Assembly (NCBI GenBank): GCA_019359515.1
Contig: JAHHHC010000021.1
Coordinates: 42,554-106,553, forward strand
Direction: 5' to 3'
Source of the DNA: Desmonostoc vinosum HA7617-LM4
GTDB lineage: Bacteria; Cyanobacteriota; Cyanobacteriia; Cyanobacteriales; Nostocaceae
DNA: 64,000 nt
This document shows, in pieces, positions 19,298 to 30,395 of this stretch (its first letter is position 1; each line of letters begins with the position of its first letter). Made by a program: the position numbers and the translations under genes. Under the pieces are notes generated by a model that was not told the DNA's origin, ran no database searches, and worked only from the letters and a program-made list of their open reading frames with translations.

Positions 19298-19374
19298 TCT
19301 CAACTCTCTTCATATTTAGCCTTAACAATAGTGGAAATTATCAGTGCCCGATCGCAACCTTTTAGGAGAAAATT

Positions 19375-20772
19375 ATGGTGACTCTAAATAAAACTCTCGA
19401 TCCGTTAGAAGCTCAGGAGCCAAAGCACTTCCAACGCATTGAAAAAACTTACCAAAATAATCAAGACTCAGACTATACAGAGAAACTAAAAGACTTAGGT
19501 AACGAATTTAATTATGCCAAAAACAGCAATTATTATTGGAGCCATCCCGATCTTTCGCTGTTGTATGGGACTCCTCTTTATAATGCTGCTTCTGATACCC
19601 AAAAACTAGCCTTAAATCATCTTTATTGGGTTGGAAACTATAACCATACTGCTGTTAGCGAAGCCAGTACAAGTATTTACAACATGGTCACGGCTGGTGT
19701 TTTTCGTGCAGTTGGCGGTTATGAAACCCTTTGTGATGAACTAGAGTTTGAAACCGATCAGGAAAGCTACCACATTCGTACCTTTCAAAAGATTGGTTAC
19801 AAAACGAAAATGGCTATTGTCGGTAAAACCATATTGGGTAACTCCCTCTATGGCAAATCAGAAAAAGACAACAATAGCTGGCTGAGTCTTTTAATCCCTC
19901 AGCCTGTACGGGAGTATTTCACCTCTAATCAAGGAACTTCTCGCTTTTCGGTACACCGAGACAATACCTTAAGCGCGATCGCCAAAACAATGTTGAGCGA
20001 TAAAAAGCAATACTATTCACAGTATTTGAGAAACTTAGAGCAAAAAGGTGAGCCGCTTCCCGCACCAGCAGATGGATTAGCAGGGCGCATCGCATCCCGC
20101 TACTGGTTACGATTTTTTACTGTTCATTGGGGTATGTCGCCATTTATGGCATGTCAGTACTATTCGTTGCGCTACACGGCTAATGCGATCCTCAAGAACC
20201 AAGAATATCCTTACGTCAGGTATTACCGAGAGTTAGAGCAAAAAGGCGAATATATTCCGGCTCCAACAGCTGTCTCTTACTATCACTTATTAGACGAAGC
20301 TTTCCATACAACGATTTCTCAAACCATTGCCAGAGATATGTATAAGGATTTCCCAAAGCCAACCGCTTATGAGAAATTTATCTCTGGTTTGATAGTCTAT
20401 CAAATCCAACGCAACCTATTGAGCGGGCTTTCAGGAGTATTACCCGGTCGTTGTGTTTACGATGACCCCATGTTAATGCTCTTTTACTACAAGCTCTTAA
20501 AGTCTCCTCTATTTAACATGGAAACCAAAGAAGCACTCGATTGGATGGAAAAGTGCTTCTGTCAGGAACACGAAGGTTATCAAGTAGGGGTCAAATATCA
20601 TCACAGCCTATTGGAGTTAATGCGGAGATTGTTTAATCGCTTAGACTACCAATGGTCAGTTAACCGCGACATGAAGATTATGGCAGCTGGAGGCTCAATC
20701 AACAAAGCAATTCAAAACAATATTCCCATCTTTAAAGAGTTCTCCAAATCGGTTCTGGCTCAAGACAGCTAA
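19375..20772 (+). CDS. Diiron-type oxygenase or CylC-like halogenase
   Basis: This is a 465-residue helical protein. Candidate metal ligands are Glu96 (SEAS), Glu130/His133 (ESYH) and Glu308/His311 (EAFH), the ferritin-like E...ExxH...ExxH order. The third helix, where a fourth carboxylate would sit (about residues 241-275), contains no Asp or Glu. A duplicated segment, LEQKGEPLPAP (about 221-231) and LEQKGEYIPAP (about 287-297), is unusual. FAAL, ACP and a dimetal-carboxylate enzyme together are a known cyanobacterial starter unit in which CylC-type enzymes chlorinate an unactivated carbon of an ACP-bound fatty acid. A desaturase- or hydroxylase-like role is also possible. The metal-site pattern is seen; halogenation is inferred from context. 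Confidence 0.6.
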   Translation: MVTLNKTLDPLEAQEPKHFQRIEKTYQNNQDSDYTEKLKDLGNEFNYAKNSNYYWSHPDLSLLYGTPLYNAASDTQKLALNHLYWVGNYNHTAVSEASTSIYNMVTAGVFRAVGGYETLCDELEFETDQESYHIRTFQKIGYKTKMAIVGKTILGNSLYGKSEKDNNSWLSLLIPQPVREYFTSNQGTSRFSVHRDNTLSAIAKTMLSDKKQYYSQYLRNLEQKGEPLPAPADGLAGRIASRYWLRFFTVHWGMSPFMACQYYSLRYTANAILKNQEYPYVRYYRELEQKGEYIPAPTAVSYYHLLDEAFHTTISQTIARDMYKDFPKPTAYEKFISGLIVYQIQRNLLSGLSGVLPGRCVYDDPMLMLFYYKLLKSPLFNMETKEALDWMEKCFCQEHEGYQVGVKYHHSLLELMRRLFNRLDYQWSVNRDMKIMAAGGSINKAIQNNIPIFKEFSKSVLAQDS

Positions 20773-20897
20773 CAGAAGTACGTATTGACTAATCAATCTG
20801 CAATCTCAAGGAGTAACAACCGAGCAAAACTAGCCAGGCATTACTGGCGCTCTTGTCTTGCACCCCTTTCTACTCACAAATCAATTTGGTAAATAAG

Positions 20898-23800
20898 ATG
20901 GAACCCGTAGCGATTATTGGCATTGGTTGCCGTTTTCCCAAAGCTAAAAATCCTGAGTCCTTCTGGCATCTATTGCGTAATGGAGTAGATGCGATCGCGG
21001 AAGTACCAAAAGATCGATGGGATGTAGATGCTTTTTACGAGTCCAAGCCAGGTACACCAGGAAAAATGAACTCCCGCTGGGGTGGTTTTTTAGAGCAGGT
21101 AGATCTATTTGATCCCAGCTTTTTTGAAATTTCTGCCCGCGAGGCAGAACATATGGATCCCCAGCAAAGATTGGTGTTGGAAGTAGCTTGGGAGGCTTTA
21201 GAAAATACTGGAATCGTGCCCCAAACTTTACTAGGCAGCCAAACTGGGGTGTTCATCGGTCTTACCAATGCTGATTACCACAAAATTATCTACAAAGACT
21301 CTTCCCAAATCGGTGCATACAGTGCCACAGGTACTACCCCTTGCATTGCCGCCAATCGTCTATCATACTTGCTGAATCTGCGCGGCCCCAGTATTGCCAT
21401 AGATACCGCTTGTTCTTCGTCATTAGTGGCAGTTCATTTAGCTTGCCAGAGTTTGCAAAATGGTGAGTCTCATCTCTGCATAGCTGGTGGAGTTAACCTG
21501 ATGTTGGCTCCAGAGCCTGCAATCTCTTGCTCCCAGGCTCAGATGATGGCGGCTGACGGTCGCTGTAAGACCTTTGATGCTAGTGCTGATGGCTACACCA
21601 GAGGAGAAGGCTGTGGCGTAATTATACTGAAGCGCCTAGAAGATGCCCTCCACGATGGAGACAACATTTTGGCGATTATCAGAGGTTCGGCAGTCAACCA
21701 AGATGGTACAAGCAATGGACTGACAGCCCCGAATGGGCCTTCTCAGCAAGCAGTCATTCGCCAAGCTCTAGAACAGGCTGGCGTGGCTCCAGCGCAAATT
21801 AGCTATGTAGAAGCTCACGGCACTGGCACTTCTTTAGGAGACCCCATTGAGGTTAAATCCCTCAAAGCTGTACTGATGGCAGGTCGTTCCCCAGACCAAC
21901 CTTGTTGGATTGGGTCAGTCAAAACCAACATTGGTCATTTAGAAGGCGCTGCCGGCATGGCTGGCCTGATCAAGGTGGTCTTACAGATGCAACAGCGGGA
22001 GATTGCGCCTCATCTGCATCTGGTGCAGCTCAATCCTTATATTTCTCTGGAAGGGACACCCCTTAGCATTCCTATTGAGCGCCAGCCTTGGTCTTACCCT
22101 GGAACTCGCTTGGCAGGGGTCAGCGCTTTTAGCTTTGGTGGCACTAATTGTCACATAATTTTGTCAGAAGCCCCTGAAGAGGACGCGGGGACGCGGGGAG
22201 GGAAAGACGCGGGGAAATCATTTGCTGAGCGTCCTTTACATCTGCTGACTCTATCAGCGAAAACTGCTCCGGCTCTGGTGGAACTAACACAGCAGTATGC
22301 AGATTTCTTAGCATCTCACGAAGAATTATCGTTAGCGGATATATGCTTCAGTGCGAATACGGGGCGATCGCATTTTGAGCATCGTCTTGCTGTTGTTAGT
22401 GAGTCTGTGGTGCAGTTGCGCGAGCAATTAAGGGCTTTTGCCGCTGGTGAAGACACTTCCGGTCTCAGGAGTCAGCAAGTAACTAAAAAGAAGCCGCCGA
22501 AGCTAGCATTTTTATTCACCGGTCAGGGTTCGCAATATGTCGGTATGGGTCGCCAACTCTACGAAACCCAACCAATTTTTCGCCAAGCTATTGACCAGTG
22601 CGCGGCTATTCTGCACCCCGATATCAACCAGCCTTTACTTGAAATTCTCTATCCCGAAGCGGGCAAATCTTCACCTTTAGATGAAACTGCCTACACTCAA
22701 CCAGCTTTGTTTGCTCTGGAATATGCTCTGTTTCGCTTATGGGAATCCTGGGGAATTAAGCCAGATGCAGTCATGGGGCACAGCGTTGGCGAATACGCAG
22801 CTGCTTGTGTGGCGGGGATATTTAGTTTAGAAGATGGTTTGAAACTGATTGCCGCACGCGCTCGGTTAATGCAGGCATTGACCCAAGATGGTGAGATGGT
22901 GGCGGTGTTGGCGTCGGAAGCTTTAGTCAGCTCAATTATTAAACCTGATACTCAGGTGGCAATCGCTGCCATTAATGGCCCTAAAAGTGTGGTGATTTCT
23001 GGCGATCGCCAAGCTATAGAGATAGTATGCAACACCCTGCGCGCAGAGGGAATCACAACGAAAAAGTTGCAAGTTTCTCATGCCTTCCACTCTCCGTTAA
23101 TGGAACCAATGCTAGGGGAGTTTGAGCAATTAGCTAAAAATATTACCTATTCATCACCTAAAATTAGCCTAATTTCTAATCTTACCGGTCAACCAATTAC
23201 AGATGAAATCGCTACCCCTAAATATTGGTGCAATCATGTGCGGCAGCCAGTACGATTCGCAGCCGGTATGGAAGCGCTATATCAGAGGGGCTACAAGGTG
23301 TTTATCGAAATCGGCCCCAAACCGATACTAATCGGAATGGGTCGTTACTGCCTACCGGAAGGAGAAGGAGTTTGGCTGTCTAGCCTGCGTTCTGGGCGTG
23401 AAGATTGGCAACAAATCCTTGACAGTTTGGGAGCCTTGTACGTCAGTGGGGCAGCAATAGACTGGACTAACTTTGACCAAAATTATACCCGTCATCGAAT
23501 AGTATTACCGAACTATCCATTTCAACGCCAGCGCTATTGGTTTGAACCAGTTAATAATGGGCATTTAAAAGCAGAGCCTGTATTCCAAGAGCGTATCCAA
23601 ACTAAAATCTTCAATCTCTTGCATCAAGGGGACACTCAACAACTAGCCAAATACTTAGAAACTACAACAGAACTCTCACCAGAAGAAGTCAAAGTACTGC
23701 CTAAACTCCTAGAAATATTAGTCAAGCAACATCAACAACAATTAACAATAGCATCCTACAAAGATTGGCTCTACGAAGTCAGTTGGCAGCCTCGGCCGCG

Positions 23801-25643
23801 TCAGTTGACACAAATCACCGCTCACGAACCTGGTAGCTGGCTGATTTTGGCTGACAGCTGGGGTGTTGGACAAGCCTTAGCCCATCTTTTACAACAGCGG
23901 GGTCAGAGTTGTTCTCTAGTCTACGCTGGGAACAGCTATCAAGTTAAAGAGCCTGGAACTTGGAGTATTAACCCATCGAACCCAGCGGATTTCGAGCGGT
24001 TGTTGCAAGAGGTAGTAGGAACTAGCAAGCTACCGTTAAAGGGAGTTGTTCACCTGTGGAGTTTAGAAGTAAGATTAAATTCAGAATTGACCATCCCTTT
24101 GCTAGAAAAGATTCAGGTTCTTGGTTGTGGCAGTACGCTGCATCTAGTGCAAGCCCTTGCCAATAGCCAAGCCTCGCCTCGTTTATGGTTAGTAACCAGA
24201 AAAGCAGTACCAGCAGTTTCCCCATTACTAGCGCCAGCTCAAGCTTGTTTATGGGGATTGGGTAAAGTCATTGCTTTGGAGCATCCTAAGTTGTGGGGAG
24301 GACTAATAGATTTGGCTGCCGATGCTCCCACAGATGAAGCAGTAAATCTGTTGGCAGAGATTTGGGATTCTCAAGGAGAAGACCAAATCGCTTTCCGAGA
24401 AGGACAGCGTTATGTAGCTCGCCTCATCCGCAGCGAAGTACCAGAGGTTCGCTCAGTATCCCTACAATCAGACAGCACATATCTAGTTACTGGAGGGTTG
24501 GGAGCGTTAGGTATAAAATTAGCCCAATGGATGGTAGAGCAGGGAGCGCGGCACTTGGTACTGACTGGACGTAAGCAGGCATCTGCTGAAGTACTCCAAG
24601 CGATCGCTCAGATGGAAAATCTGGGAGCTAAGATAGCGATCGCCACCGCTGATGTCGCCCAATGGAGCGATATGGTCAGAGTATTCGAGGATATTAAAAC
24701 TTCAATGCCGCCTCTAGGAGGAATTTTGCACGCTGCTGGGATGCTTGAAGATGGCATCCTCCTACAACAGGACTGGAAATCTTTTGAGCAAGTTATGGCA
24801 GCCAAGGTCAAAGGGACTTGGATTCTGCACACTTTGAGCGAGCAGTTACCATTAGATTTCTTTGTCACATTTTCCTCCGCCGCCGCCTTACTAGGTTCGC
24901 CAGGTCAAGGAAATTATGCAGCAGCTAATGCTTTCATGGATGCCTTAGCCTACTATCGCCGAGGGTTGGGGCTAAGACTGCCAGGATTGAGCATCAACTG
25001 GGGACTTTGGAAAGATGCTGGCATGGCTACAAGTCTGGGAAACCGCGACCAAGCGAGATTAACTGCCCAAGGTATGGAGTCTATACCACTAGAGCAGGGA
25101 TTGCAGATATTAGGAAATTTGCTAGGACAAGATACAAGCCAGGTAGGAGTATTGCCGGTTAACTGGTCTCAATTTCCTCAAGGTGTGGCTTCACCATTTC
25201 TGGAATCTTTCATTGCCGATCAAGAACCATCATCACAGCGAACAAAATTTTTACAACAGTTAGACGCGGCCCCTGTAAAGGAGCGACAAACTCTTTTAAT
25301 TGCTCATATCCGAACTGAAGTTGCTCAACTTTTGGGAATTGACTTCTCACAGATAGAACAGCAACAAGGTTTTCTCGATCTCGGCATGGATTCTCTGATG
25401 ACCGTCGAGTTGAAGAATCGTTTAGAAAGCACTCTCAGTTGTTCTCTACCCACAACTTTAGTTTTTGACTATCCCACAATAGAGGCGCTTGTTGATTATC
25501 TACTTCAATCTGATGAATCTGCTATGGAATCACCAACAACCAACCATGAGGAGCAAGCTGAAACTGAGTCATATTTAGACGATTTATCAGACAGCGAAGC
25601 CGAAGCACTGCTGCTTGGTAAATTAGACAGCATGAGGTACTGA
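20898..25643 (+). CDS. Type I PKS module: KS-AT-KR-ACP
   Basis: The frame starts at a TTG (20853); ATG 20898 begins [14 protein letters not shown], right at the KS, and is preferred (1,581 residues). The KS is complete: Cys172 in TACSSS, His307 in EAHGTGT, His347 in GHLEGAAG. The AT has Ser629 in GHSVGEY and HAFHSP at 728-733, which predicts malonyl-CoA. After a linker the KR has GGLGALG (about 1200), Tyr1340 and a LED motif of B type, so it should make a D-hydroxyl. ACP Ser1499 lies in GMDSLM. No methyltransferase, DH or ER is present. It would extend the acyl starter by two carbons. The KS-AT linker contains an in-frame repeat insertion at 22181-22217. Confidence 0.95.
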   Translation: MEPVAIIGIGCRFPKAKNPESFWHLLRNGVDAIAEVPKDRWDVDAFYESKPGTPGKMNSRWGGFLEQVDLFDPSFFEISAREAEHMDPQQRLVLEVAWEALENTGIVPQTLLGSQTGVFIGLTNADYHKIIYKDSSQIGAYSATGTTPCIAANRLSYLLNLRGPSIAIDTACSSSLVAVHLACQSLQNGESHLCIAGGVNLMLAPEPAISCSQAQMMAADGRCKTFDASADGYTRGEGCGVIILKRLEDALHDGDNILAIIRGSAVNQDGTSNGLTAPNGPSQQAVIRQALEQAGVAPAQISYVEAHGTGTSLGDPIEVKSLKAVLMAGRSPDQPCWIGSVKTNIGHLEGAAGMAGLIKVVLQMQQREIAPHLHLVQLNPYISLEGTPLSIPIERQPWSYPGTRLAGVSAFSFGGTNCHIILSEAPEEDAGTRGGKDAGKSFAERPLHLLTLSAKTAPALVELTQQYADFLASHEELSLADICFSANTGRSHFEHRLAVVSESVVQLREQLRAFAAGEDTSGLRSQQVTKKKPPKLAFLFTGQGSQYVGMGRQLYETQPIFRQAIDQCAAILHPDINQPLLEILYPEAGKSSPLDETAYTQPALFALEYALFRLWESWGIKPDAVMGHSVGEYAAACVAGIFSLEDGLKLIAARARLMQALTQDGEMVAVLASEALVSSIIKPDTQVAIAAINGPKSVVISGDRQAIEIVCNTLRAEGITTKKLQVSHAFHSPLMEPMLGEFEQLAKNITYSSPKISLISNLTGQPITDEIATPKYWCNHVRQPVRFAAGMEALYQRGYKVFIEIGPKPILIGMGRYCLPEGEGVWLSSLRSGREDWQQILDSLGALYVSGAAIDWTNFDQNYTRHRIVLPNYPFQRQRYWFEPVNNGHLKAEPVFQERIQTKIFNLLHQGDTQQLAKYLETTTELSPEEVKVLPKLLEILVKQHQQQLTIASYKDWLYEVSWQPRPRQLTQITAHEPGSWLILADSWGVGQALAHLLQQRGQSCSLVYAGNSYQVKEPGTWSINPSNPADFERLLQEVVGTSKLPLKGVVHLWSLEVRLNSELTIPLLEKIQVLGCGSTLHLVQALANSQASPRLWLVTRKAVPAVSPLLAPAQACLWGLGKVIALEHPKLWGGLIDLAADAPTDEAVNLLAEIWDSQGEDQIAFREGQRYVARLIRSEVPEVRSVSLQSDSTYLVTGGLGALGIKLAQWMVEQGARHLVLTGRKQASAEVLQAIAQMENLGAKIAIATADVAQWSDMVRVFEDIKTSMPPLGGILHAAGMLEDGILLQQDWKSFEQVMAAKVKGTWILHTLSEQLPLDFFVTFSSAAALLGSPGQGNYAAANAFMDALAYYRRGLGLRLPGLSINWGLWKDAGMATSLGNRDQARLTAQGMESIPLEQGLQILGNLLGQDTSQVGVLPVNWSQFPQGVASPFLESFIADQEPSSQRTKFLQQLDAAPVKERQTLLIAHIRTEVAQLLGIDFSQIEQQQGFLDLGMDSLMTVELKNRLESTLSCSLPTTLVFDYPTIEALVDYLLQSDESAMESPTTNHEEQAETESYLDDLSDSEAEALLLGKLDSMRY

Positions 25644-25647
25644 AGAG

Positions 25648-28482
25648 ATGTCAGAACAAGAAAAGTCTGTATCACCCATCAAGCGGGCACTTCGGGCTAT
25701 TGAAAACCTGCAAGCCAAGGTTACCGAACTGGAGTCCGCCAAACGAGAACCAATTGCCATCATTGGCATGGGTTGCCGATTTCCAGGTGCTGATCATCCA
25801 GAAGCATTCTGGCAACTGTTACGCAACGGAGTTGATGCTATTACCGATGTCCCTGCCGACCGTTGGGATATCGCAAAATTCTATGACCCAGATCCGGATG
25901 CTCCTGGTAAGGTATGCACTCCCAAAGGGGGTTTCTTAGCTCAGGTAGATGCTTTTAACCCAGAATTTTTTGGAATTTCTGCACGGGAAGCAGCAAGTAT
26001 AGATCCCCAACAACGGCTGTTGTTAGAAGTTGGCTGGGAGGCTCTCGAAAATGCCACTCTAGCACCAGAGTATTTGTATAACACTGCTTGTGGAGTGTTT
26101 ATTGGTATTTACCTCAACGACTACAGTAAGGTCATGTCGGCAGTAGGAGACCCAGCTCAAATTGACGCTTTTAGCGCCATTGGCAACTCCTTGAGCGTAG
26201 CAGCTGGGCGCTTGTCGTATATTCTAGGGCTAAAAGGCCCCAGCATGGCGATCGATACTTCCTGTTCTTCTTCATTGGTATCAGTACATTTGGCTTGTCA
26301 AAGTTTACGCCTGGGAGAGTGCAATCTCGCCCTAGCTGGTGGAGTTGGTTTAAATCTCGTGCCAGACACCAGCATTGCGCTTTCCAAATCGCGAATGCTA
26401 AATCCTAATGGTCGCTGCCAAACCTTCGATGCTGCTGCTAATGGCTTTGTCAAAGGAGAAGGGTGTGGTGTCGTCGTCCTCAAGCGCCTCAAAGATGCTT
26501 TAGCTGATGGGGACAACATCTTAGCCTTGATTCGGGGTTCGGCGGTAAACCACAATGGTCGCAGTAGTAGCTTGATTGCTCCTAATGGATTATCTCAGCA
26601 AGCTACGATTCACCAAGCCTTGGAAAATAGTGGCGTAGACTCAGCCCAAATTGATTATGTAGAGGTTCAGGGTACGGGGACAGCTGTAGGAGAACCCATT
26701 GAGGTAGCAGCTTTGGGGGCAGTATTTGGTAAGAATCGTCCTCAAGACAAACCTTTGGTTATTGGTTCGGTAAAAACTAACATTGGTCATTTAGAACCAG
26801 CTTCTGGTATCGCCAGTCTCATTAAGGTGGTGCTGGCTCTGCAACATGGAGAGATCCCACCCCACCTGCACTTTCAGCAGCCTAATCCTCACATCAAGTG
26901 GGATGAATACAGTCTGAAAGTTCCGACTGAGCGGATACCTTGGCCTGTAGGAGCAAAGCGGCGACTGGCGGGAGTCAATACCTTTGGCTTTAGCGGCACT
27001 AACGCCCATGTGATCCTAGAACAGGCTCCGATTTCAGAACCAGTACAAAGGCCAATCGATCGCCCCCTGCATCTACTAGCATTATCAGCTAAGACAGACG
27101 AAGCACTTGTGCAGTTAGCCGAACGGTATGAGAAGCATTTAGCTGCTAACCCAGACTTAGCTTTAGGAGATATTTGCTTTAGTGCCAATAGCGGGCGATC
27201 GCACTTTCAGCATCGTTTGAGTGTGGTAGCGTCTTCATCTACCGAACTTGATGAAAAGCTAGCTGCCTTCAGCGCTGGGCAAGATGTAGCAGGGTTATTT
27301 AAAGGCAAGGTGGCAGGTTCTCCTAAAATAGCCTTCATTTTCCAAGGCTTGAGCTTTGAGCATCTAGGAATGGGTCGTCAACTCTACGAAACTCAACCTA
27401 CATTCCGTGCTGTCTTCGACCGTTGCGAGGAAATCCTGCGTCCTTACTTAGAGCAACCACTGCTAGAAACGCTTTTTTCTCCTGCCTCACCCGCTCCCCC
27501 TGCCCTCTTCGCCCTAGAGTACGCTCTTTGCCAGTTATGGAAATCCTGGGGTATAGAACCCACCGCAGTTATCGGTTACGATGTCGGGGAATATGTTGCT
27601 GCCTGTGTAGCTGGAGTTTTCAGCTTAGAAGATGGCTTGAAGTTGGTTGCCAAATCCTCAGTCAATGAAGTCAGCTACTCCCAACCACGAATCCCTGTAG
27701 TGTCTCATCTGGCGGGTGAAATAGCTACCCCCCAATATTGGAGTCAGCAACGACAATCTGTGAATGCTGCCAGCGTGAATACTCTAGCTCAACAGGGATA
27801 CGAAATATTTGTGGAAATAGGAGTAGGAAGCGATCGCTTCTCTAAGACTCTACATCCAGAAAAAGCAGATTGGCAAAAAATCCTAGAAACTTTGGGGGTT
27901 TTATATGTACATGGAGCAAAAGTCAACTGGTTAGCTTTTGACCGGGACTACTCGCGTCAACGCTTGCAACTACCAACTTACCCTTGGCAGCGCAAGCGCC
28001 ACTGGTTTGAGGCTCATAATGGGCAAGCGAAAAATAAATCTCTCAATCAAGCTGATTTCAAACAACTACTCAAGCAGTTAGAAATGACCACAGAACTCTC
28101 ACAAGCAGAGCTGAATTTATTACCTAGACTGTTTGAGCTATTAGAGAAGCAATATCACAAGACAGAAACTGAGGAGGAAACTAACACAACATTGCAGCAG
28201 CTAAATCTCAAGTCTTTAACAGCAGAAGATATCCAAGCTTGGCTAGTTAATCAAATTGCTCAAGAACTGGGAGTCAAACCCGATGAAATAGATATCCGGC
28301 TACCTTTTGACAGCTATGGTTTAGATTCCGTGCTGGCGATCGGCATTGCTAGTGCTGGCAAACAATTTCTCGGACTTGATGTGTCTCCACTTCTATTAGT
28401 TCACTATCCCACTATTGAGTTGCTTTCACAGCACTTAGCCAAAGAATTAGAAACTTCTGAATCAGAAATCTTTGAAATTTAA
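25648..28482 (+). CDS. Degenerate type I PKS module: KS(His to Gln)-dead AT-ACP
   Basis: This protein has 944 residues. An N-terminal coiled coil (about 10-32) is a typical docking helix. The KS keeps Cys206 (TSCSSS) and His381 (GHLEPASG), but the first triad His is Gln341 (VQGTGT). The AT is shortened and dead: the nucleophile motif reads GYDVGEY (Asp645 for Ser, Tyr644 for His), and about 80-100 residues including the HAFHSP region are missing. The ACP is intact, with Ser894 in YGLDSVLA. Decarboxylative extension should be impossible, so the module resembles non-elongating KS0 modules. It may pass the chain on, form an ester or amide, or only scaffold. It begins 4 bp after the previous gene. 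Confidence 0.9.
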   Translation: MSEQEKSVSPIKRALRAIENLQAKVTELESAKREPIAIIGMGCRFPGADHPEAFWQLLRNGVDAITDVPADRWDIAKFYDPDPDAPGKVCTPKGGFLAQVDAFNPEFFGISAREAASIDPQQRLLLEVGWEALENATLAPEYLYNTACGVFIGIYLNDYSKVMSAVGDPAQIDAFSAIGNSLSVAAGRLSYILGLKGPSMAIDTSCSSSLVSVHLACQSLRLGECNLALAGGVGLNLVPDTSIALSKSRMLNPNGRCQTFDAAANGFVKGEGCGVVVLKRLKDALADGDNILALIRGSAVNHNGRSSSLIAPNGLSQQATIHQALENSGVDSAQIDYVEVQGTGTAVGEPIEVAALGAVFGKNRPQDKPLVIGSVKTNIGHLEPASGIASLIKVVLALQHGEIPPHLHFQQPNPHIKWDEYSLKVPTERIPWPVGAKRRLAGVNTFGFSGTNAHVILEQAPISEPVQRPIDRPLHLLALSAKTDEALVQLAERYEKHLAANPDLALGDICFSANSGRSHFQHRLSVVASSSTELDEKLAAFSAGQDVAGLFKGKVAGSPKIAFIFQGLSFEHLGMGRQLYETQPTFRAVFDRCEEILRPYLEQPLLETLFSPASPAPPALFALEYALCQLWKSWGIEPTAVIGYDVGEYVAACVAGVFSLEDGLKLVAKSSVNEVSYSQPRIPVVSHLAGEIATPQYWSQQRQSVNAASVNTLAQQGYEIFVEIGVGSDRFSKTLHPEKADWQKILETLGVLYVHGAKVNWLAFDRDYSRQRLQLPTYPWQRKRHWFEAHNGQAKNKSLNQADFKQLLKQLEMTTELSQAELNLLPRLFELLEKQYHKTETEEETNTTLQQLNLKSLTAEDIQAWLVNQIAQELGVKPDEIDIRLPFDSYGLDSVLAIGIASAGKQFLGLDVSPLLLVHYPTIELLSQHLAKELETSESEIFEI

Positions 28483-28513
28483 AAAATTACATAATAACAA
28501 AGATGGTGAATCT

Positions 28514-30379
28514 ATGAATGTATCAGATCTGGTGGAAAACCTAAATCATCAAGGCGTTCATTTGTGGGCTGATAATGATAAACTCAAGATTAATTCTCCC
28601 AAAGGATTATTGACACCAGAAATCCGCACAGAACTAGCTGAACGCAAAACAGAAATTCTGGCGTTTCTGCAAAAAAATAACGATCCCGTTATTGATAGTT
28701 CTACAGCTAAAAATCAAGACCTGAGTTTACAGACAATTGGACGACTGATTGGAGGATACTGCCGTAAAATTACAGGTTTTATCCCTCCTGTCATCGATCC
28801 AAAAATGATGGCAAATAAGCTAAAGGTTACTTTTAGACCTTTGCCTAATAGCTACAAAGAAGAAACAGTTTTAACGTTTAGAGAAGAGTTAGAACATAAA
28901 CTAAAAGAAAACGAAGTTCAGATTTTATCTTGGGAAGAGGCAACTAAAGAGTTTAACTACGAAATTACTATTCCTTTTATTAATTGGAAAAAAAATATCA
29001 CAACCAGGGTGATTAAATCGGGTGTTAATGCTGTTGTAGATGTTGAAAAACGTCCGTCTTTATTTGGAAAAGCCAAGATATTTATAGCAGAATTGCTATA
29101 TCGATTATATTCTCATTTTGTTTTCAACAATAGTCCGATATCTGCTGCTAAAATTATGCAATTTATCAGTTGGGCTGAAGAGAGCGTCCAACCACTTGAA
29201 GACCCGACAAATACTCAAGCGATCGTTTTAACAAAACTAAATCAAAAGCTGGTCGATCCCAAAATACCTTATCAACAAAAAATTCCTATTGGTGTTAATA
29301 CTCTCATTAAGAACTTTTCTGAAATTGTGATTGGGGTTGATAAAACTAATATTTCTATCTTAAATATGAACCTCTCAGACTCGGTATTTGCTAAAGAGTC
29401 ATTAGATGAGTTCATTTCTAAGTCTTTAATCCCTAAAATTTTTGTACCAATTCAACCATTACCTTTAAGTCGATTTGAGATTGGTGAATATGACTCTAAA
29501 ACATCTGCCTATGCTACTCAATTAGTCGAATTAGGTCAAGAATTAGCATCAACAGAGTTACTACCTTCTGGGTTTAAAATTAACGATGTCATGAAAAGAA
29601 AGTCCCACCGAGATATTGTGGACTGGATGATAAATGGCAGAACAGGTGTTTCTTATGGTTTTGTTGCCTATGCCGAACCGCCACAATATGTAGGTGCTGT
29701 AGAAATATCCGAGAGTGAGTGGGAAAGCTTATCAACAATCGCAGGATTTAGCCGTGATGAACTGCGTCAAAACGAAATTGGCAGAAGGTATATCAAAACC
29801 AAGATTGGAGAAAAACACATATTTAAACAGATACCAGATATCTGGCTTGCTAGTTCCCGTTCAGGCTCAAATAAAACAAACCTGAATTTAGAAACAGACG
29901 TGTTTAGGATTGGATTACAAGACAGGTTGTTACTTCAATTACCAACAGGTCTTGATTCTGTAGCGGGAGATATCAAACCCTCTTATGATATCTATGTCAT
30001 GGTGGCGATCGCACTGGCTACTGCTTTATACGCACCAAAGTTAATTGAAAATGGGATGCCAATGGTTCATTTCCACGGATATCCCTCAAAAGATTGGTTA
30101 CAACGCCATGAATACTGCACTGGAGTTCAAAATCCCTCAGTTCCTTGTGGAACCTATGAATCAGGAGTTTTCAATTTCTTAGGTATATACAATCTAGTAA
30201 ATAAGTATGGCGACAATATTGCCCTAGCCAGTCTGATCGAGCCAGATCATGGCACAAATATCATCGCCTCCGACAGTGAATATTTACTCGCCAGAATCAA
30301 AACTGGAGTTGAACGCGAACAAATTGAACTGGGAGGTAAGCATTTCCCTTCCCTCAAACAAAGCATTGCTACTTGCTGA
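28514..30379 (+). CDS. TubC-docking-domain protein with large unrecognised domain
   Basis: ATG 28514 (an in-frame ATG lies at 28472) begins MNVSDLVENLNHQGVHLWAD. The first about 55 residues match the TubC N-terminal docking domain, which normally lets an NRPS or PKS protein bind the tail of an upstream partner. The preceding PKS ends in an acidic tail (ETSESEIFEI), which fits. The remaining about 560 residues are not a condensation, adenylation, thioesterase, reductase or aminotransferase domain that I recognise. They contain short hydrophobic helices, a VHFHGYPSKDW segment near residue 510, and a CTG-VPCGTYESGVFNF stretch. With no release domain elsewhere, chain release or acyl transfer is a reasonable guess, but it is not shown. 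Confidence 0.65.
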   Translation: MNVSDLVENLNHQGVHLWADNDKLKINSPKGLLTPEIRTELAERKTEILAFLQKNNDPVIDSSTAKNQDLSLQTIGRLIGGYCRKITGFIPPVIDPKMMANKLKVTFRPLPNSYKEETVLTFREELEHKLKENEVQILSWEEATKEFNYEITIPFINWKKNITTRVIKSGVNAVVDVEKRPSLFGKAKIFIAELLYRLYSHFVFNNSPISAAKIMQFISWAEESVQPLEDPTNTQAIVLTKLNQKLVDPKIPYQQKIPIGVNTLIKNFSEIVIGVDKTNISILNMNLSDSVFAKESLDEFISKSLIPKIFVPIQPLPLSRFEIGEYDSKTSAYATQLVELGQELASTELLPSGFKINDVMKRKSHRDIVDWMINGRTGVSYGFVAYAEPPQYVGAVEISESEWESLSTIAGFSRDELRQNEIGRRYIKTKIGEKHIFKQIPDIWLASSRSGSNKTNLNLETDVFRIGLQDRLLLQLPTGLDSVAGDIKPSYDIYVMVAIALATALYAPKLIENGMPMVHFHGYPSKDWLQRHEYCTGVQNPSVPCGTYESGVFNFLGIYNLVNKYGDNIALASLIEPDHGTNIIASDSEYLLARIKTGVEREQIELGGKHFPSLKQSIATC

Positions 30380-30395
30380 AGGATGTTAAGCAATC

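Noticed and set aside
20853..20897. Upstream TTG start for the first PKS
   Set aside because: The added 15 residues precede the conserved KS start, and ATG 20898 fits the family better.
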